Source: Plantago major
Taxonomy: Eukaryota; Streptophyta; Magnoliopsida; Lamiales; Plantaginaceae
Length of the DNA: 64,000 bases
NCBI GenBank assembly: GCA_026545765.1
Contig: CM048844.1
Coordinates: 49,441,401 to 49,505,400, forward strand
Direction of reading: 5' to 3'
Shown here: positions 43,167 through 55,691 of the stretch, piece after piece
Position numbering within the stretch: the first letter of the stretch is position 1
How the letters are laid out: each line of letters starts with the position of its first letter
The notes under the pieces: model-generated
Seen by the model: only the letters and a program-made list of their open reading frames with translations
Databases searched by the model: none
Told to the model about the DNA's origin: nothing
Translations under genes and position numbers: made by a program

Positions 43167-45127
43167 AGATAATCATTCGAGTACCCAGATAAACTCATTA
43201 CGCTTACTTTAGGTTTCCACAATCCTACATCTACTGTACCTTTTACATACCTTAATATTTTCATAGCAATGTTGTAGTGTGTTTGCATTGGATTTGTCTG
43301 AAATCTAGCACATACTCCAACAGCATATTGAATATCAGGTCTACTTGCAGTGAGGTAAAGTAGTGAACCTATCAATTTCCTATACTTATGTTCTTCAACA
43401 CTCTTATCTGATTCAGTATAGGTCATTTTGGTTCCAATGCTCATAGGTATCTTAGCATTCTTTTCAGAAGGCTTAAGATTGAATTTTGTGAGCATATCTT
43501 TTGCATACTTTGTTTGACTAATGAATATTCCATCATTGAGTTGCTTGACTTGCAATCCTAGGAAATAATTCATTTCTCCCATCATGCTCATCTCAAACTT
43601 GCTTTTCATGAGATTTGCAAAGTCATTACAAAGTTGCTTGTCCTTAGATCCAAATATGATGTCATCAACATATACTTGAACTAAGAGTAGTTTCCCGTCA
43701 TGATTTAAGGTAAATAAAGTTTTATCAACTTCACCTTTCTTGAAACCACTTTCCAGAAGGTACTTGGCCAAAGTGTCATACCACGCTCTTGGAGCCTGTT
43801 TCAGTCCATACAGAGCTTTCTGTAGTTTGTAGACCATTCTACTTTCTGAGGAAACTTCAAAGCCAGGTGGTTGCTCAACATAAACTTCTTCTGCAAGTTC
43901 ACCATTTAAGAATGCACTTTTGACATCCATCTGATAAACTTTGAAATCTTTATGAGCTGCAAAGGCTAGAACGAGTCTTATTGCATCCAATCTGGCAACT
44001 GGTGCATATGACTCGTCAAAATCTAAGCCTTCAGTCTGAGTAAATCCCTTGGAAACCAATCTTGCTTTGTTTCTGGTTATTTCACCAGATTCATTCATCT
44101 TGTTTCTGAAAACCCATTTAGTTCCAATCACAGATATTCCTTCTATATATGGAACTAGTTTCCAGACTTTGTTTCTCTCAAATTGATCCAACTCTTCTTG
44201 CATTGGAGAGATCCAGTCTTGGTCTCCTAATGCTTCTTCTATATTTTTAGGTTCAATATTCGAGATGAAACATCCAAAGAGAGAGTTAGCATTTTCAGCT
44301 ATTGCTCTCCTAGTCCTAACACCCTGATTAATTGGTCCAATTATATCCTTTGCAGGATGATCTTTGATCCCTCTCATCATAGGTTTAGTGCTAGTAGGAT
44401 CAATATCCACGTGATCTGAATGTGAATCACTAAGATTTTGATTTGATACTTTTTCAGTATCTGAGATATCTGACATATGGGAAATGTCATGGATATCTGA
44501 CACTTTTTCAGTGTTAGAGATATCTGGAACATGCATTTCAGCATTCTTATTTTCAGATACCTCTTCATGATGAAGGTTCTCAATAACCTGTTCCATTTCT
44601 GGAAAACTCATAGGAAATTCCTCATCATGTCTGTGAGTCATCTTGTTGTTACTAGGCATTTCAAGCTTTTCTACGTCAGAGTCATCCTCACTTTCCATAA
44701 TGATGTTTCTCCTTTCTGAGGATTCTTCTTTAGAATCCCTCAGTAATAGTTCTTTGAACTTTTCTGAGAGTTCATCATTAGGAGGTGTTTTCTTATTTCC
44801 TTCATAGAATACAACATGAATTGATTCTTCAATTTTCTTTGTTCTTTTGTTGTAAACTCTGTAGGCTTTGCTGTTTGTGGAATAACCAAGAAATACACCT
44901 TCATCTGCCTTTGGTTGAAATGTTCTCAGATAATCTTTCCAATTGTTTAGAACAAAACATCTACAACCAAATACTCTCAGATGTTTGATATTAGGGGGTC
45001 TACCAATCAAGATTTCATAGGGGGTCTTGTCATGGTGTTTGTTTATCAAGCATCTATTTTGAGTGTAGCAAGCTGTGTTTACAGCTTCAACCCAATAAAT
45101 TTCACTTATTTCAGTGTCTGCTAGCAT
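43151..45127 (-). pseudogene. SIRE integrase C-terminus and reverse transcriptase
   Basis: A long open frame of 658 codons. [20 protein letters not shown] and [20 protein letters not shown] end the integrase; an acidic linker with repeated DIS/SDI units follows (about residues 180-270). RT runs from [20 protein letters not shown] (about 44130) through [20 protein letters not shown] to the catalytic [16 protein letters not shown] (about 43680) and [40 protein letters not shown] begins the RNase H connection. This part is long and open, in keeping with the young age, but the whole pol is not. Confidence 0.88.
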
Positions 45128-46066
45128 TGTCCTTGCAGCTTCTTTAAGGGTTCTGTTTTTCCTTTCTGCAACACCATTTTGTTGAGGTGTTCTTACAGAT
45201 GAAAGTTGGTGTTGTATACCTTTGCAGGTACAAAACTCCTTTATGTACTGGTTGACAAACTCAGTACCATGGTCTGCTACGATTGCGATACCTTGTCATT
45301 TTCATGACTTCAAGCTTTTTCAAGAAGTTTGGTATCTCCACCGGCATCGATTGTGTTTGAAAGACAACCCAAGTGAATCTTGAGAAGTCATCTACAACAA
45401 CTAGACCATACTTCTTTCCTGCATAACTAGTTACAGATGATTCAAAAAGATCCATGTGTAAAAGTTGCAGAGGTCTAACACTAGAGTGTCTGATTTTGGA
45501 CTTGAAAGAGATCTTAGATTGTTTCCCCATATGACAGGCAGAACAGATACCATCCTTCCTGAAAGATGTTCTGGGAAGGCCAACCACTAACTCTTTCTTG
45601 ACAAGTCTGCGTGAGTTTTGAAGTTCAAGTGACTCATTCTTTTGTGCCATAACGGTGCTCTTCAGGTGACCAGATTGACTCACCATGAGACATTCTTGAT
45701 TGTGGCGTATGCCTAATCGGCAACATAAAGACGCCTTTCCGCCGACCAACTAAGGTATGCGCTTTGACTCATTGTCAATTAGTTTGCGATGTTAGCTTTG
45801 AATTTTATAGTAAAACCCTGTTCGCAAACCGGCTCATGCTAAATAGAGTATATTTCAAATCCTTAACATGTAATACGTCAGTGATTGTTAAAGTCCCTAA
45901 TTTGACGTTGCCAAATCCCAGAGAGGGATTTAATTCTCCAAAGAAATCGATATCCGGTCCTGTTGCAAGCTTTGTAATCAACCAGATTTGCTTTGTCTCC
46001 TGTCATGTGCTTTCCGCATCCACTATCAAATAGCCATTGTGCTTTAGTCCAGGAGGCATTCTGCAC
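45128..46066 (-). pseudogene. SIRE protease, pre-integrase and integrase core, broken
   Basis: QWLFDSGCGKHMTGDKANLV (about 46040-45980) is the protease active site. KDGICSACHMGKQSKISFKS (about 45550) is the integrase zinc region, and LQLLHMDLFESSVTSYAGKK with VVVDDFSRFTWVVF (about 45470-45370) the first part of the core. Interrupted. Confidence 0.82.
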
Positions 46067-47613
46067 ACAACAGGAAACAGGAGATTAGGTTCTCATATCT
46101 TTGATGGAACCGTCAGAATTAAAAGTTCTTCCAGTAGGAATCCATTTTTGAATGAATTTCTTTGAAATATGCTTTGTCGACAGGAACGTAAGGAGGAATT
46201 CTATTTGAATGAATGTTATCATTAGTAAGAATTATTTTCTTCCTTGGTGTGTTCCTAGGTGCTCCATATGATGCTTTCAGATACCTGTCAGGTTTCTGAG
46301 TTTGCTTTTCAGCAAACTTAGCCTTCCTTGCCAGATTTCTTCTAGCCACAGCATTGATTTTGATGGTTTGATTTAACTTCCACTTCTGATAATTGCTTTG
46401 AGCAATTCTAGCTTTCAGCCATCGTTCTTGCTCCTGCTTGTACTCATGAGCAAGTTGTTTTCCGATGCCTTTGTAGCCAATACCGTTTCGAGCACTTGAA
46501 GCTATCTGAGATCTTTTCTCAACAGCTTTGCTAGTCTCTGGTTGGTCCAATTTCTTTCCAGAAAAAGTGACATGGGAGAATTTGCCAGCTCCTGCAATTC
46601 TACCTTTTTGAGAGACATAGCATCAGGTGTTTACACTTTTCAGTGTTGTGTTTCTTTTCAGAGACGTGCCCAACAGTTTTGTTTTTGACTTGTTTTTCCC
46701 ACAAAGGTTTAGTCGCAACTGCCTTTCCTTTGTCAACAATCTTTGTCTTCTCACCGATGTTATAGATTGCATGGGAGCCGTCTTGCTGAGTACTTACAAA
46801 TGTTCTTCTCTCCTTACTCTTATTCAGAGCGATAGAACAATCTGCCTGTGTATTCAGCCCAAGTCCTTTCTTTTCTGAAGGATCTCTTAAGTAAGATTGT
46901 ACTTCAGTAAGAGTGTCACTAGCTTTGGCATAAGATTGAAGAGATAATTCTTTCTTCTTGAGTTCCTTGTTCTCAGAAAGAAGATCTTCATAATTCTTTC
47001 GTAATTCAACCATTGCTTCTTTATGTGACTTTTCAGTCTCAGATATCTGAGCTTTGAGAAATGCATTTTCAGCATCCTTTCTCTTAGATACTTTAACTAA
47101 TTGAGAATTTTCCTTTGCAAGAGAATTCTTTTTCTTCTTCAAGGTTTTCGACTCTAGCTCGGATCATTAGAAATTCTCTTTCATAGATATCAAGTTCTTT
47201 CCTGAGATTTTCTAGATTTTTTATTTCCTCTTCATCACTTTCATAAGTATAACAAGAAGTATGTGTTACCTCATCACCATAAGAGCTTTTCTATGTTGGA
47301 GATGTCGACCAATCAATTTCAAAGAACTCCACATTTCATTCTTCTTGAGGTCAAGTCGATTATATCATGAGTAACTCCACATAATTACGGTGATGGTAAG
47401 GTTGAGTCATCTGAATTGTCATCTTGAATCATCTCAACGTCTAGAGCATCCATTGAGTTTGATTTTCTTTCTTTCTTGATTAACAAAGCTTTACGCTTCT
47501 TCAAGATTCTCCTCTCTTCTTGTCACCGTCCTTAGTTTGTTGAGGCGTGACAATCCTTCTTGAAGTGGCTGTTTTCGACAATAGAAACATATATCGTTTC
47601 CAATTTCGCTTCC
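46067..47613 (-). pseudogene. SIRE gag tail with coiled coil
   Basis: A CCHC-like ICFYCRKQ block lies near 47590. A Lys/Glu-rich coiled coil follows (about 47142-46850: ENAFLKAQISETEKSHKEAM, LLSENKELKKKELSLQSYAK) and a basic stretch (about 46550-46150: YKQEQERWLKARIAQSNYQK). Long coiled-coil gag tails are usual for SIRE elements. Interrupted. Confidence 0.7.
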
Positions 47614-48514
47614 TCAAGACATGATGCTTTCTCGAAATGGCTTGTTCAAATGAGCTTTGCATATTTTGTCTTGGTGATAGTTCGAGCTAGATGCTTTTGA
47701 CTTCTCTTTGGCTTTTCTTCTTTCAATTTCTCGACTGATATATTTGCTCATTTGCTTTGCAGCAAGAGCATCCTCAGTTTCTTCCTTGCTTTTCTTCTTT
47801 TCAGAAGTTCCTTGAGTGATTAGAGCAACGTTTTGCAACTTTTCAGTTGTTTGTTCTCTTTGAGTTGTCTCATAATCAACAGTAGCAAGATGAGAGAAAA
47901 GTTCCACTGGAGTGATATTTGGCATTCCTTGGTTAAAATAAAAGAATTTGGTATGCTCCTAGTTGTGGTTAAGACTTCTGACAATGGTCTTAATCTTTTC
48001 TGACTGGGAGTATCTGTTGCTTTCCCCAAGAGCTGCCATGTCACTCATGAGAGTGGTAAATCTGAAATCAAGTTCTTCCAGAGTTTCAGTGGGTCCTTGT
48101 TTGAAATTTTGAAATTTTAACTTGAGAACTTCGAACTTGTTTTCTTTGGTTTTCTCAGTTCCGGCACAGATTTCTTCAATCAGTTGCCAGGCAACTTTCG
48201 CCGTTTTAGCACCCCCACAGTTTACACTGTATGTGCTCCGGTGTCGATCTGATGATGATATTACGAGCTTGACCATCCAGACGATTTCTCTTGGCATCTT
48301 CCGATGTCCAGAGTTCTCTGGGCTTTGGTTCGTAAATAACTTGACTAGTAGATCTCCCACTTGTTGACGCATCGGTTTGTGAAGATCCTTCGCTTTGATC
48401 TCTATCTCTACCATTAGAAACCTCCATGACTTGTTTGAGTTGTTGAATGACTATTGGGCCATTCTTTATCACTTCGATCATTTCGTCACTTATGGCTTCA
48501 AGGTGGAGCATCAT
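47614..48514 (-). pseudogene. SIRE gag, N-terminal part, broken
   Basis: Starts on the minus strand with the region around VIKNGPIVIQQLKQVMEVSN (about 48480-48420). ENKFEVLKLKFQNFKQGPTE and RFTTLMSDMAALGE (about 48140-48030) followed by SEKIKTIVRSLNHN are the copia gag (UBN2-type) core. It begins about 150 bases after the primer site. A truncated second copy is at 33401-34243. Confidence 0.78.
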
Positions 48515-48659
48515 GTTATTTTTCCATTTCTCGTAATTCTCCGTTTGAGAATGGGTGCATCACTCGAGACATACCGCACACTTAACACACAAATTAAATA
48601 GTCCTCAAAATGGACAAAGTTCCTTCACCTATCGGGGATCTAGGTTCGCAAGGCTTGTG

Positions 48660-48677
48660 AACCTCCGCTCGATACCA
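48660..48677 (-). other. Primer binding site of SIRE, altered
   Basis: The position next to the 5' LTR holds a degraded form of TGGTATCAGAGC, the copia site for initiator tRNA-Met. The undamaged form is in the extra copy at about 34229-34240. The local sequence lies in a patch of CAG/CTG-type differences. Confidence 0.7.
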
Positions 48678-48679
48678 CT

Positions 48680-50386
48680 TGTTGGTCCAGATAATGAAAG
48701 TAAAAGACTAGAGGGGGGTGAATAGTATTTTAAAACTTTTGTCGATAAAACTATTTCTCGAGATATCCGAATAGATATCCGATACTTAGAATCGAGCGGA
48801 AGACTTAATAAAGATAAGTGGTAAGCTTAAAAAGTGTGTGTGTGGCTGAAATGTAAATACAGAAAGTTAAATAACACAGCAAGTATAGTGGTATCTGGAG
48901 GTGGCGTAATCCTCCAACTAATCCATTTCGGTCTATCAGAGACCTCGAATTCACTAGAACAGATAATTGAGTTCACCTTACAATAAACCTATTCTAAGAT
49001 TCTTAATAATTGGTTCCCAACCAAATGTTCCCCCTGAGTTGTTCCCCGGCTTTCACAGCCAAGTACTTCCTGTACTCAGAAACCTTTGAGTTATTCCCTA
49101 GCTTCCCACGCTAAGTACTTCCTATACTCAATAACCTTGGAGTTATTCCTTAGTTTCCCAAATCAAGTACTTCTTATACTCCGGTAACCTTGGAGTTATT
49201 CCCTGATTTTTCAAACTAAGTACTTCCTGTACTCCACGCCAGTTATGGTGTTGGTTTTGGTTTGAGTTGTCAGATGAGCTTCTTTAATAACTTATTCAGT
49301 TATTCAGATAGCTCTGTGAATCAAGTATACTTAATACACTTTTCAATGTATGGTATCTTGTTCTTTTTACTGACCCAAGTCTTATGATATCTGTTCAAGA
49401 GAATGAATCTCAGATACTTGATCTTTCGTTTCAACTCTTTCACAGATAGCTATGCTTGTTTAGGATCAGGACACTTAGAACTTCAGTGTTACTCAAGATC
49501 AAAAGCTTTGGTCGCAACAGAAAGCTTTGTGAGTAAGTAAGTTGCTTTGAGAGAGTAAGATGTTCAGCGTATGTCGTGTGTCTAGCTAAGGTATCTTCTC
49601 AAGCAGTCTAAGTGTTGATATTTATAGATGAATTTGAGTGCCGTTTGAATAGTATCCGTTAGGCTCAAATTCAAACTATTGATATCTGTGTATAATCAGT
49701 AGCAGTTTTGTCTTCTTCTTGAAGTCGCCGTTTTTATTCAGACATCTCTGTCCGTGCATTAAATGCATTGTACTATACTTTTTGTCCTGTAGTTTCAACG
49801 GAACTATGCTTTGTATCAGAGACTAGTGTTATCTGATTCTTTGCACGTCCTTATCTTCAATCTTCAGATACCACTTATTTATTGAAACAACTTTGTTTGC
49901 AATATATAATTCTTTTTCAGAAATGTGGTTAATGCTCAAGGTATCTGAGAATAGATATCTGTGGACACTTTCCTTGTTTTCAGATAGGCCTTTTATTTCT
50001 CAGATATCTCTTGTGGCACAGTCTGTTTAAAACTGTTCGTGTCTTTAAGATATCTGGCTAAGGTATCTGAACAACAGTTTCAGTAATCTTGCGCAGTTTC
50101 TTCAAGTCTTCAATGTCGTTGAGCTTGTTCTGCTTGGATGTCTTCTTCTTGGTCTTCTCTTCATAAAATAAAAATTACATTTTGAGACCTAACATCCTAT
50201 ACAAGATTAGCTAGACTATCATACTTAGTGAGTTCCCTCTTTTACAATGTTCAAGTGAACCAAGAGTACTAATCACCTTTCTGAGACTAAGATAAGTCAT
50301 CATGTTGCTGATCAAAATCTAAACAGATATTTCTAACAAAATATCTAACAAATTTCCTAACAAATTTCTCAAGAAATTTCCCAACA
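48680..50386 (-). repeat. 5' LTR of SIRE
   Basis: 1707 bp, homologous to 34244-35967. TATA box 49619-49626, 53-bp array at 49034-49235. Differences from the other LTR cluster in 48740-48830 and 49690-50110 and are mostly at CAG/CTG. The five bases beyond it are AATTT; a matching left duplication could not be shown because the left edge is truncated. Confidence 0.93.
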
Positions 50387-50401
50387 AATTTCCCAATAGT
50401 T

Positions 50402-51820
50402 TTGGTTCGACTACACCATGTCTACCATGCGGGAGCTGAAGCGGAAACAAAATGCCACTCAACGAAAGGAGATGGAGGAGGGTTCCCGAACCCAAATCAT
50501 CAAGACGTCCACTGTGTTGTGATGGAGGAGCCTCGGAAGGCTACTGCGTTCCGAGTGGAGGAGACTCGGAGGGCCGCGGTAGGTGAGGAGGCCCAGACGA
50601 TACCTACCCCTGACAAGGGTAAGGTGGCTGGCTCAAAGGGGGCCAAAAAACCTCCGAGGTCCGTGTCTCGGGAGCCCCCTGTTAGTGGCTCGAGTGCAGC
50701 TGCCGGGCAGAAGCGCCCTGCTGAAGGTCCGATCCCTGCGGCCAAGAAGGGCAAAGGGAAAGCGAGTGGTGAGTCGGACTTGGAGGCGGAAGTGGCTCGG
50801 TTAACTGCTGTTCCCGAGCTGGACCGGATTGCAGAGTTGTCCGCAATTCACCAAAAGGTAGATACTGATTTTCTGGGAATCTTTCCTTTGTTCAGAGTCT
50901 GTACTAATTTCGTTTTATCGTGTATCGTAGGCTACGGCCGCTATTCGGGCATGTTCCATGGTGGCGGGTCAGAGGGCCACGATGGAAGAGGATCTGGCTA
51001 AGGCTGAGGCTGCTCGGGCGGTGGAGACATCCAAAGTGAATTCCTTGTCTGATAGGCTGAAGAAGGCCCTTGCAGCGAAGAAGGAGTCCGAAGCGGAGGC
51101 TGCAAAACTGAAGAGTGCCATCATGTCACTGGAAAAGGACCTCAAAGCTCATCAGGAGGGTGTGGACGAGTATGTCAGCGTCTCTCGGACTTTCAAGGAT
51201 ATGATGCTAAAGGAGATGTTGAAGGTCCGGACGCAAGCTGTCCAAGACTTCTTGGGGTCGGACGCTTGCAAGTTCATGCTCGAGTCCAAGTATGACAAGG
51301 CTCGGGAGGATAGCTTTGATGCAGCTATTGGGCAGCTCCGGCATAGGGGACAGATCCCGAGCGACCTTGACTTGGAGGCTGAAGGCATTACTGCTTTCAA
51401 AGAGGCAAATGGCTCGGACTTTGCTCCGAAAGGTGTCTCGGATGAGGACTTACTTCAATGTGAGTTTGTAGAGCTTGTCTACGACGAGACCGAGGACAAG
51501 AAGTACAATCATGGCGGTCCGTACCTTCCCTCCTTTGTGCCATGGGTGTTGATGTCCAATGTTTTCGTCCCATTGGAAGACCATGAGGAGCATAACCGGG
51601 ACTAACTGACTCTGTCCGGTCCTGTCAAGGGTTTCCCTTCTGATCTGGACCTGATGGAGCAGTGCCCTTCTTTCCTGAAGGAATTAAGGGCCCAAAGGGA
51701 GAGAAGGTTGGCGCAGGAGGCCCAAGAGAGAATGGCGTCGGATGCACAAGAGTCTCCTAAAAAAGAGACCGCATGTCCTTCTGGCACGCAAGCTGGCTCG
51801 TCAGGTGGTCAGGGGAAGTG
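50402..51820 (+). pseudogene. Tat antisense gene, 3' half
   Basis: Resumes the + strand gene after SIRE. First a Pro/Ser/Lys-rich linker (PPVSGSSAAAGQKRPAEGPI), then a GT..AG intron of 73 nt (50858-50930: AAAAG/GTAGAT to TATCGTAG/GCT), then a long coiled coil (ATMEEDLAKAEAARAVETSK, AAKLKSAIMSLEKDLKAHQE) and a C-terminal acidic region. A central coiled coil after the N-terminal domain is usual for the plant gypsy-type transposon protein. Its function is unknown. It is broken. Confidence 0.72.
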
Positions 51821-52780
51821 AAGACGGGGTATGCCCCGGAAGCCTGTAACTCTGGTCTTCGGACCTTAAAACTGTGTTTTTTTTTTTTGTCCGTCTTGTA
51901 TGGATAATTTTTGTCGAATTTATGTAGTTGATTCGATATTTATGGCAATGGTCCAGGTTCGTTGATGGCTCGGACCAACTCTTATTACCTGCTTGTGTTG
52001 TTTTCTTTTCGAATGCATGCTTCTCATTGCGCATTAAATGTATAAGACAAATCAGTAACCCAAGTTTCGTTGGTTCGGTGTTCGGGTAATAGATCCGAAT
52101 CCTCAAGATCAAGTTTTCCCAACAATAATACAATTCTCAATTGGTCGACTCATGGCTCGGTCGGACAAGGCGTTCGTCCGAGTCGTAGCTCCAAATGTTA
52201 ATTGCCCCGAGAAGATTAGTTCACTCAAATTTGTAACAGGCGGGAATGTTTCGGATGTCATAAGTCTTGCTTGATTCGTATCGATGCGGTATACCATTCC
52301 GAGTCATTTTCTACTTGTGAAAGGGTGGTAAAAAAGATGTTCTCACTAAAAAAGTTGAGTGGGGGCTACGGACCACGTTTGGCGCCTCGGGCTGAGGGAA
52401 CCGAGCCGGTAACAGTTCAAAATAATTCTCCCAATAAGGCCGAAAAAATGTGAAAAGACTCCGGGTTGGCCCAATAGCGGCCCAATTGTTGGGCCCAAGT
52501 CCAGGCCCAAGCCCATCGCCATCTGTTACGCACCACGTGCCGCATGGTAATTGGCTCGCCACTTCTATATATACCCCTGGATTGTACGGCTTTTCGTCAG
52601 ATCATTCCATCCCTTTTATAGTAATAGTTGATTCGGATCCTGGTGTCCGGGCGTCTGAACGAGTAGGTTGATTCCGCCATTCCCATTTGATTCGTCTCGG
52701 TGGGTCCTTCGGGCGTCCGAAGATGCCATTGAGTCGGACTATGTGGAAGGTAACGGATATCAGCTTCTCGGAAGGAACCC
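51821..52780. other. Tat non-coding region between the antisense gene and pol
   Basis: No coding frame recognised. It contains a T run near 51877-51887, a TATATATA segment at about 52567, and a GGCCCAA-rich patch (52465-52520). It probably holds the 3' end of the antisense transcript. Confidence 0.5.
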
Positions 52781-52781
52781 T

Positions 52782-53270
52782 TCTCGGATCGTCGTGCCAA
52801 TCTTCTTTTTGCGTGGCTGTAACGTGAATCATCAACTTCAGCCCCGGGGAAGCGGATTAGCTCGCTGGTTTCGAGGATTCCTAAACACTGCTGACTTCGT
52901 TCGTTCCGTCATTCACTATCCCTAGTACTCCCGGGATCGCCGGGCTAGCCTTCTTTCTTCGGGGCTGTAGCGTGCATTAAGAATTTCAGCCCCGGGGAAG
53001 CAGGCTAGCTTGCTGGTTCTAGGGATTACACGCCTGTTGCTTCGGAGAGTTAATTTTTCGGGATATTTTCTCCTTGCAATATTTAAGTTTCGGATATAGT
53101 TCTCGGATCAGCGTGCTAGTCTTCTCTCTCCGGGGCTGTAGTGTATCAACCACTTGAGCCCCGGGGGAGTGGACTAGCTCGTCGTTCCCAAGGATTATGG
53201 AAGACTTGTTGGCATGGAGAGTCGAATTCTCGGGATGTTTGATCCTTCCACCATTTACCATTTTCTTGTG
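52782..53270. repeat. Diverged tandem repeats of about 150-170 bp with GC hairpins
   Basis: Three related units begin at about 52782, 52931 and 53101. Each has GG[A/C]TCG/GATC near its start, GGGGCTGTAG..TTCAGCCCCGGGG in the middle (a 7-bp stem GGGGCTG/CAGCCCC in the second unit) and a GCTAGCTTGCTGG-like block after it. Older and more diverged than the 102-bp repeat at the other side of the antisense gene. Confidence 0.75.
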
Positions 53271-54005
53271 GTGCCCGAGTGTGCGAACCAGAAAGTGGTT
53301 GTGGTGGAAGATGCGGATCGTCTGAGAGGACCGTGGAGCTGCCTTTCCGTACCAGAGTTATCCGGTTCGGATTCAACTTGTCCTTTGTGCGGAAGTAGGG
53401 ACTCATTATTTGGAGATCCATTGGTTCGTGTTGTTCATCTCTTTGGTTTGACTCCTTTTGTTGTTGTACTCGGACTGTCTGATATAGATCCGGTCGCATC
53501 AGTCGCATTTTGCCAGTAACTGGCTCTTGTGTGGATTTCACCGAGTGACTGGGAAGAAGAGACGGATGCCGCCGTATCATTTTTGGCTTGGTTCGGAGAG
53601 TAGGTCCTGCCCGGAGGGGTACTGTTCCTGTCTTGTCCGGAAGCTCAGACTCGAGATGGAGATATTCGGTCCGCTTCGGACACCAAATTTTCCATCAATA
53701 ACTGTTTGTAAAGAATGAAATGTACTATTGTGTTGTGGTTCGTATTTTGAGGAATAAAAATTGCTATTCTTGGTGTCGCAATGTCTCTTCTTGTTATAAT
53801 TGTTTACTTCGAACTAGTTGTTATCTGCTTCGGTTCTCTATGAAAAGGGTCCGAGGCGATGTGTTTATTTGAATATAACGCATTTATTGCAAAAAAAGTT
53901 GTATTGATTTGACGGAAATTCAAGTACACTGGTGGGCTTCGAGGCCAGGAAAAGAAAAACGAGAGAAAAACAGCAACTGACGTAGTATGCTTTAGAGAAG
54001 CAACT
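53271..54005. other. Tat non-coding region next to integrase
   Basis: About 730 bases with no recognised gene. AT-rich from 53700 on. It lies just downstream of the integrase stop on the minus strand. Confidence 0.5.
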
Positions 54006-55100
54006 CTAGGCGTAGAACTTCTGCAAATTCCTAGCATTCCATGTTCTCCTCAGGGCTCTCCCTTGATCATCTTCGAGTTCGAAACTGCCATTGACCCTAG
54101 CACCAATGACCTTGTAGGGTCCTTCCCACTTGGGCTTGAGATTACCAATGTTGCTCAAGATGTCAGCTCTTCCGAGGACTAAGTCTCCGACTTGTATGTC
54201 TTTGGGAAAGACACTCTTGTTGTAAGCTCGAGCAGTCATGGCTTGGTATCGAAGGATGCTAGCTAGTGCCTCACTCCGTTTGTTCTCAAGGAGCTCAAGG
54301 TCGTAGATCCTTGCGACTTCATTCTCAGCCGGGTTGTATTGCTGGATCCTTTGGGTTTTCACTGTTACTTCCGAGGGGATGACCGCCTCGGATCCGTAGA
54401 CAAGGGAGAAGGGCGTCTCCTGTGTGAAAGTCCGAGTCGTTGTCCTGTGTGCCCAAAGGACTGCGTCGAGATCATCTGCCCAACTGTCTTGGGAAGTCCT
54501 CAACCTTTTCTCCAAAATCTTGATGATGGTCTTGTTGGTGGCTTATACTTGACCATTGGCTTGGGGGTAGCCAACGGAGGTGAAGCGTTGTTCTATTTTG
54601 AAAGACTGGAGCCACTTTTTCAGTCTTGCCTCGGAGAACTGAGCCCCGTTGTCCGAGACTAGGACCCTCGGGAGTCCGAAGTGACAGATGATGTTCTTCC
54701 AGATGAACGTCCGTACTCTGCTTTCAGTGATGGTCGAAACTGCTTCTGCCTCAACCCACTTAGTGAAATATTCCACCGCCACGATCAGGAACTTCTTCTG
54801 ATGAGTTCCGCGTGGAAAGGGACCAACTATGTCTATGCCCCATTGATCAAATGGGCATGCTATGATTGACGGAATCATAGGGTTGGTCGGGCGATGGGGT
54901 ATGTTGGCGTAGTACTGGCAATCTTCACAAGCACGGGCAAAGCCGGCGGTGTCTTTATCGATCGTGGGCCAATAGTATCCTTGCCTTATAATTTTGTGCG
55001 CTAGAGTCCGTCCTCCGGAGTGACTTCCGCAACTTCCTACATGGATTTCCTCCATCACAGTCTTCGCCTCCTGGGGACCAAGGCATCTCATGTGAGTGCC
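54006..55100 (-). pseudogene. Tat integrase, broken
   Basis: The HHCC zinc domain (HVGSCGSHSGGRTLAHKI, FARACEDCQYYANIPHRP, about 55060-54890) precedes the core: DQWGIDIVGPFPRGTHQKKF (first Asp), VLVSDNGAQFSEARLKKW (second Asp), GYPQANGQV (before the Glu), then WAHRTTTRTFTQETPFSLVY and a C-terminal domain ending LRRTWNARNLQKFYA. Few interruptions. Confidence 0.88.
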
Positions 55101-55315
55101 GGTGAAAGATCTCTTGTAAAGATCCTCCCCCAGGATGAAGTATATGTTGGCTAAGACAGATCCTCCTCGCTTCTCTAGGATCCAAGGTAGAGACCCATCC
55201 TTGAGATAGTAAAATATGTCACCATCCACCGCTTTCGCCAAGAGGAAGACTTGTCCATTAAGATTTGCCAGGGAGGAGTCCGTGAGAGTCATCAGGATGA
55301 CACTCCTTGTATCTA

Positions 55316-55691
55316 GAGCTCCTAAGGCCGAGGCATACTTGGAAAGGGCGTCGGCCTTTTCGTTCCATTCCCTGTGGAATTGCTCAAGAGTGAATACTTC
55401 AAAGTGCTCCACCTCTTTCTTGAGAAGTTCTAAGTATTTGATCATGTTGGGTCCTTTAGCAGCAAAAGACCCAGAAAACTGGGATTTTACGAGTTGGGAG
55501 TCTGTATAAGCTTTGATTCTTTTTACTTGAAGAGCTTTTGCCATCCTCAAGACGGCGAGCAGTGCCTCATACTCGGCCTCGTTGTTTGTTACTTTAAAGT
55601 TGAGGGTGATGGCGTATTCCAGCTTGGCTCCTTCAGGGCTTTCAAGAAAGATTCCTATTCCTCCTATTCGTCCGGTAGCGGATCCATCCAC
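55316..55691 (-). pseudogene. Second, archaeal-type RNase H of the Tat element
   Basis: MDGSATGRIGGIGIFLESPE (first Asp), NNEAEYEALLAVLRMAKALQ (Glu), KAYTDSQLVKSQFSGSF (Asp) and REWNEKADALSKYASA (last Asp) are the signature of the extra RNase H gained by Tat elements, distinct from the ordinary one at 55991-56350. All four acidic residues can be seen. It lies between the first RNase H and integrase, as in other Tat elements. Confidence 0.85.

Larger units (their letters stand above)
33401..50386 (-). mobile_element. SIRE-lineage Ty1/copia element with an extra partial copy
   Basis: The full unit runs from the 5' LTR (48680-50386) to the 3' LTR (34244-35967). Beyond the 3' LTR lies a second, truncated leader and gag start (33401-34243). 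RT motifs [20 protein letters not shown] and [20 protein letters not shown] place it in the SIRE/Maximus lineage. A 6-kb accessory region separates pol from the 3' LTR. The element is broken, with about ten or more interruptions in gag and pol. LTRs are nearly identical outside patches (about 400 bp at 34880-35280 match 49280-49680 throughout), so it is the youngest insertion. It split the Tat antisense gene. Confidence 0.9.
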
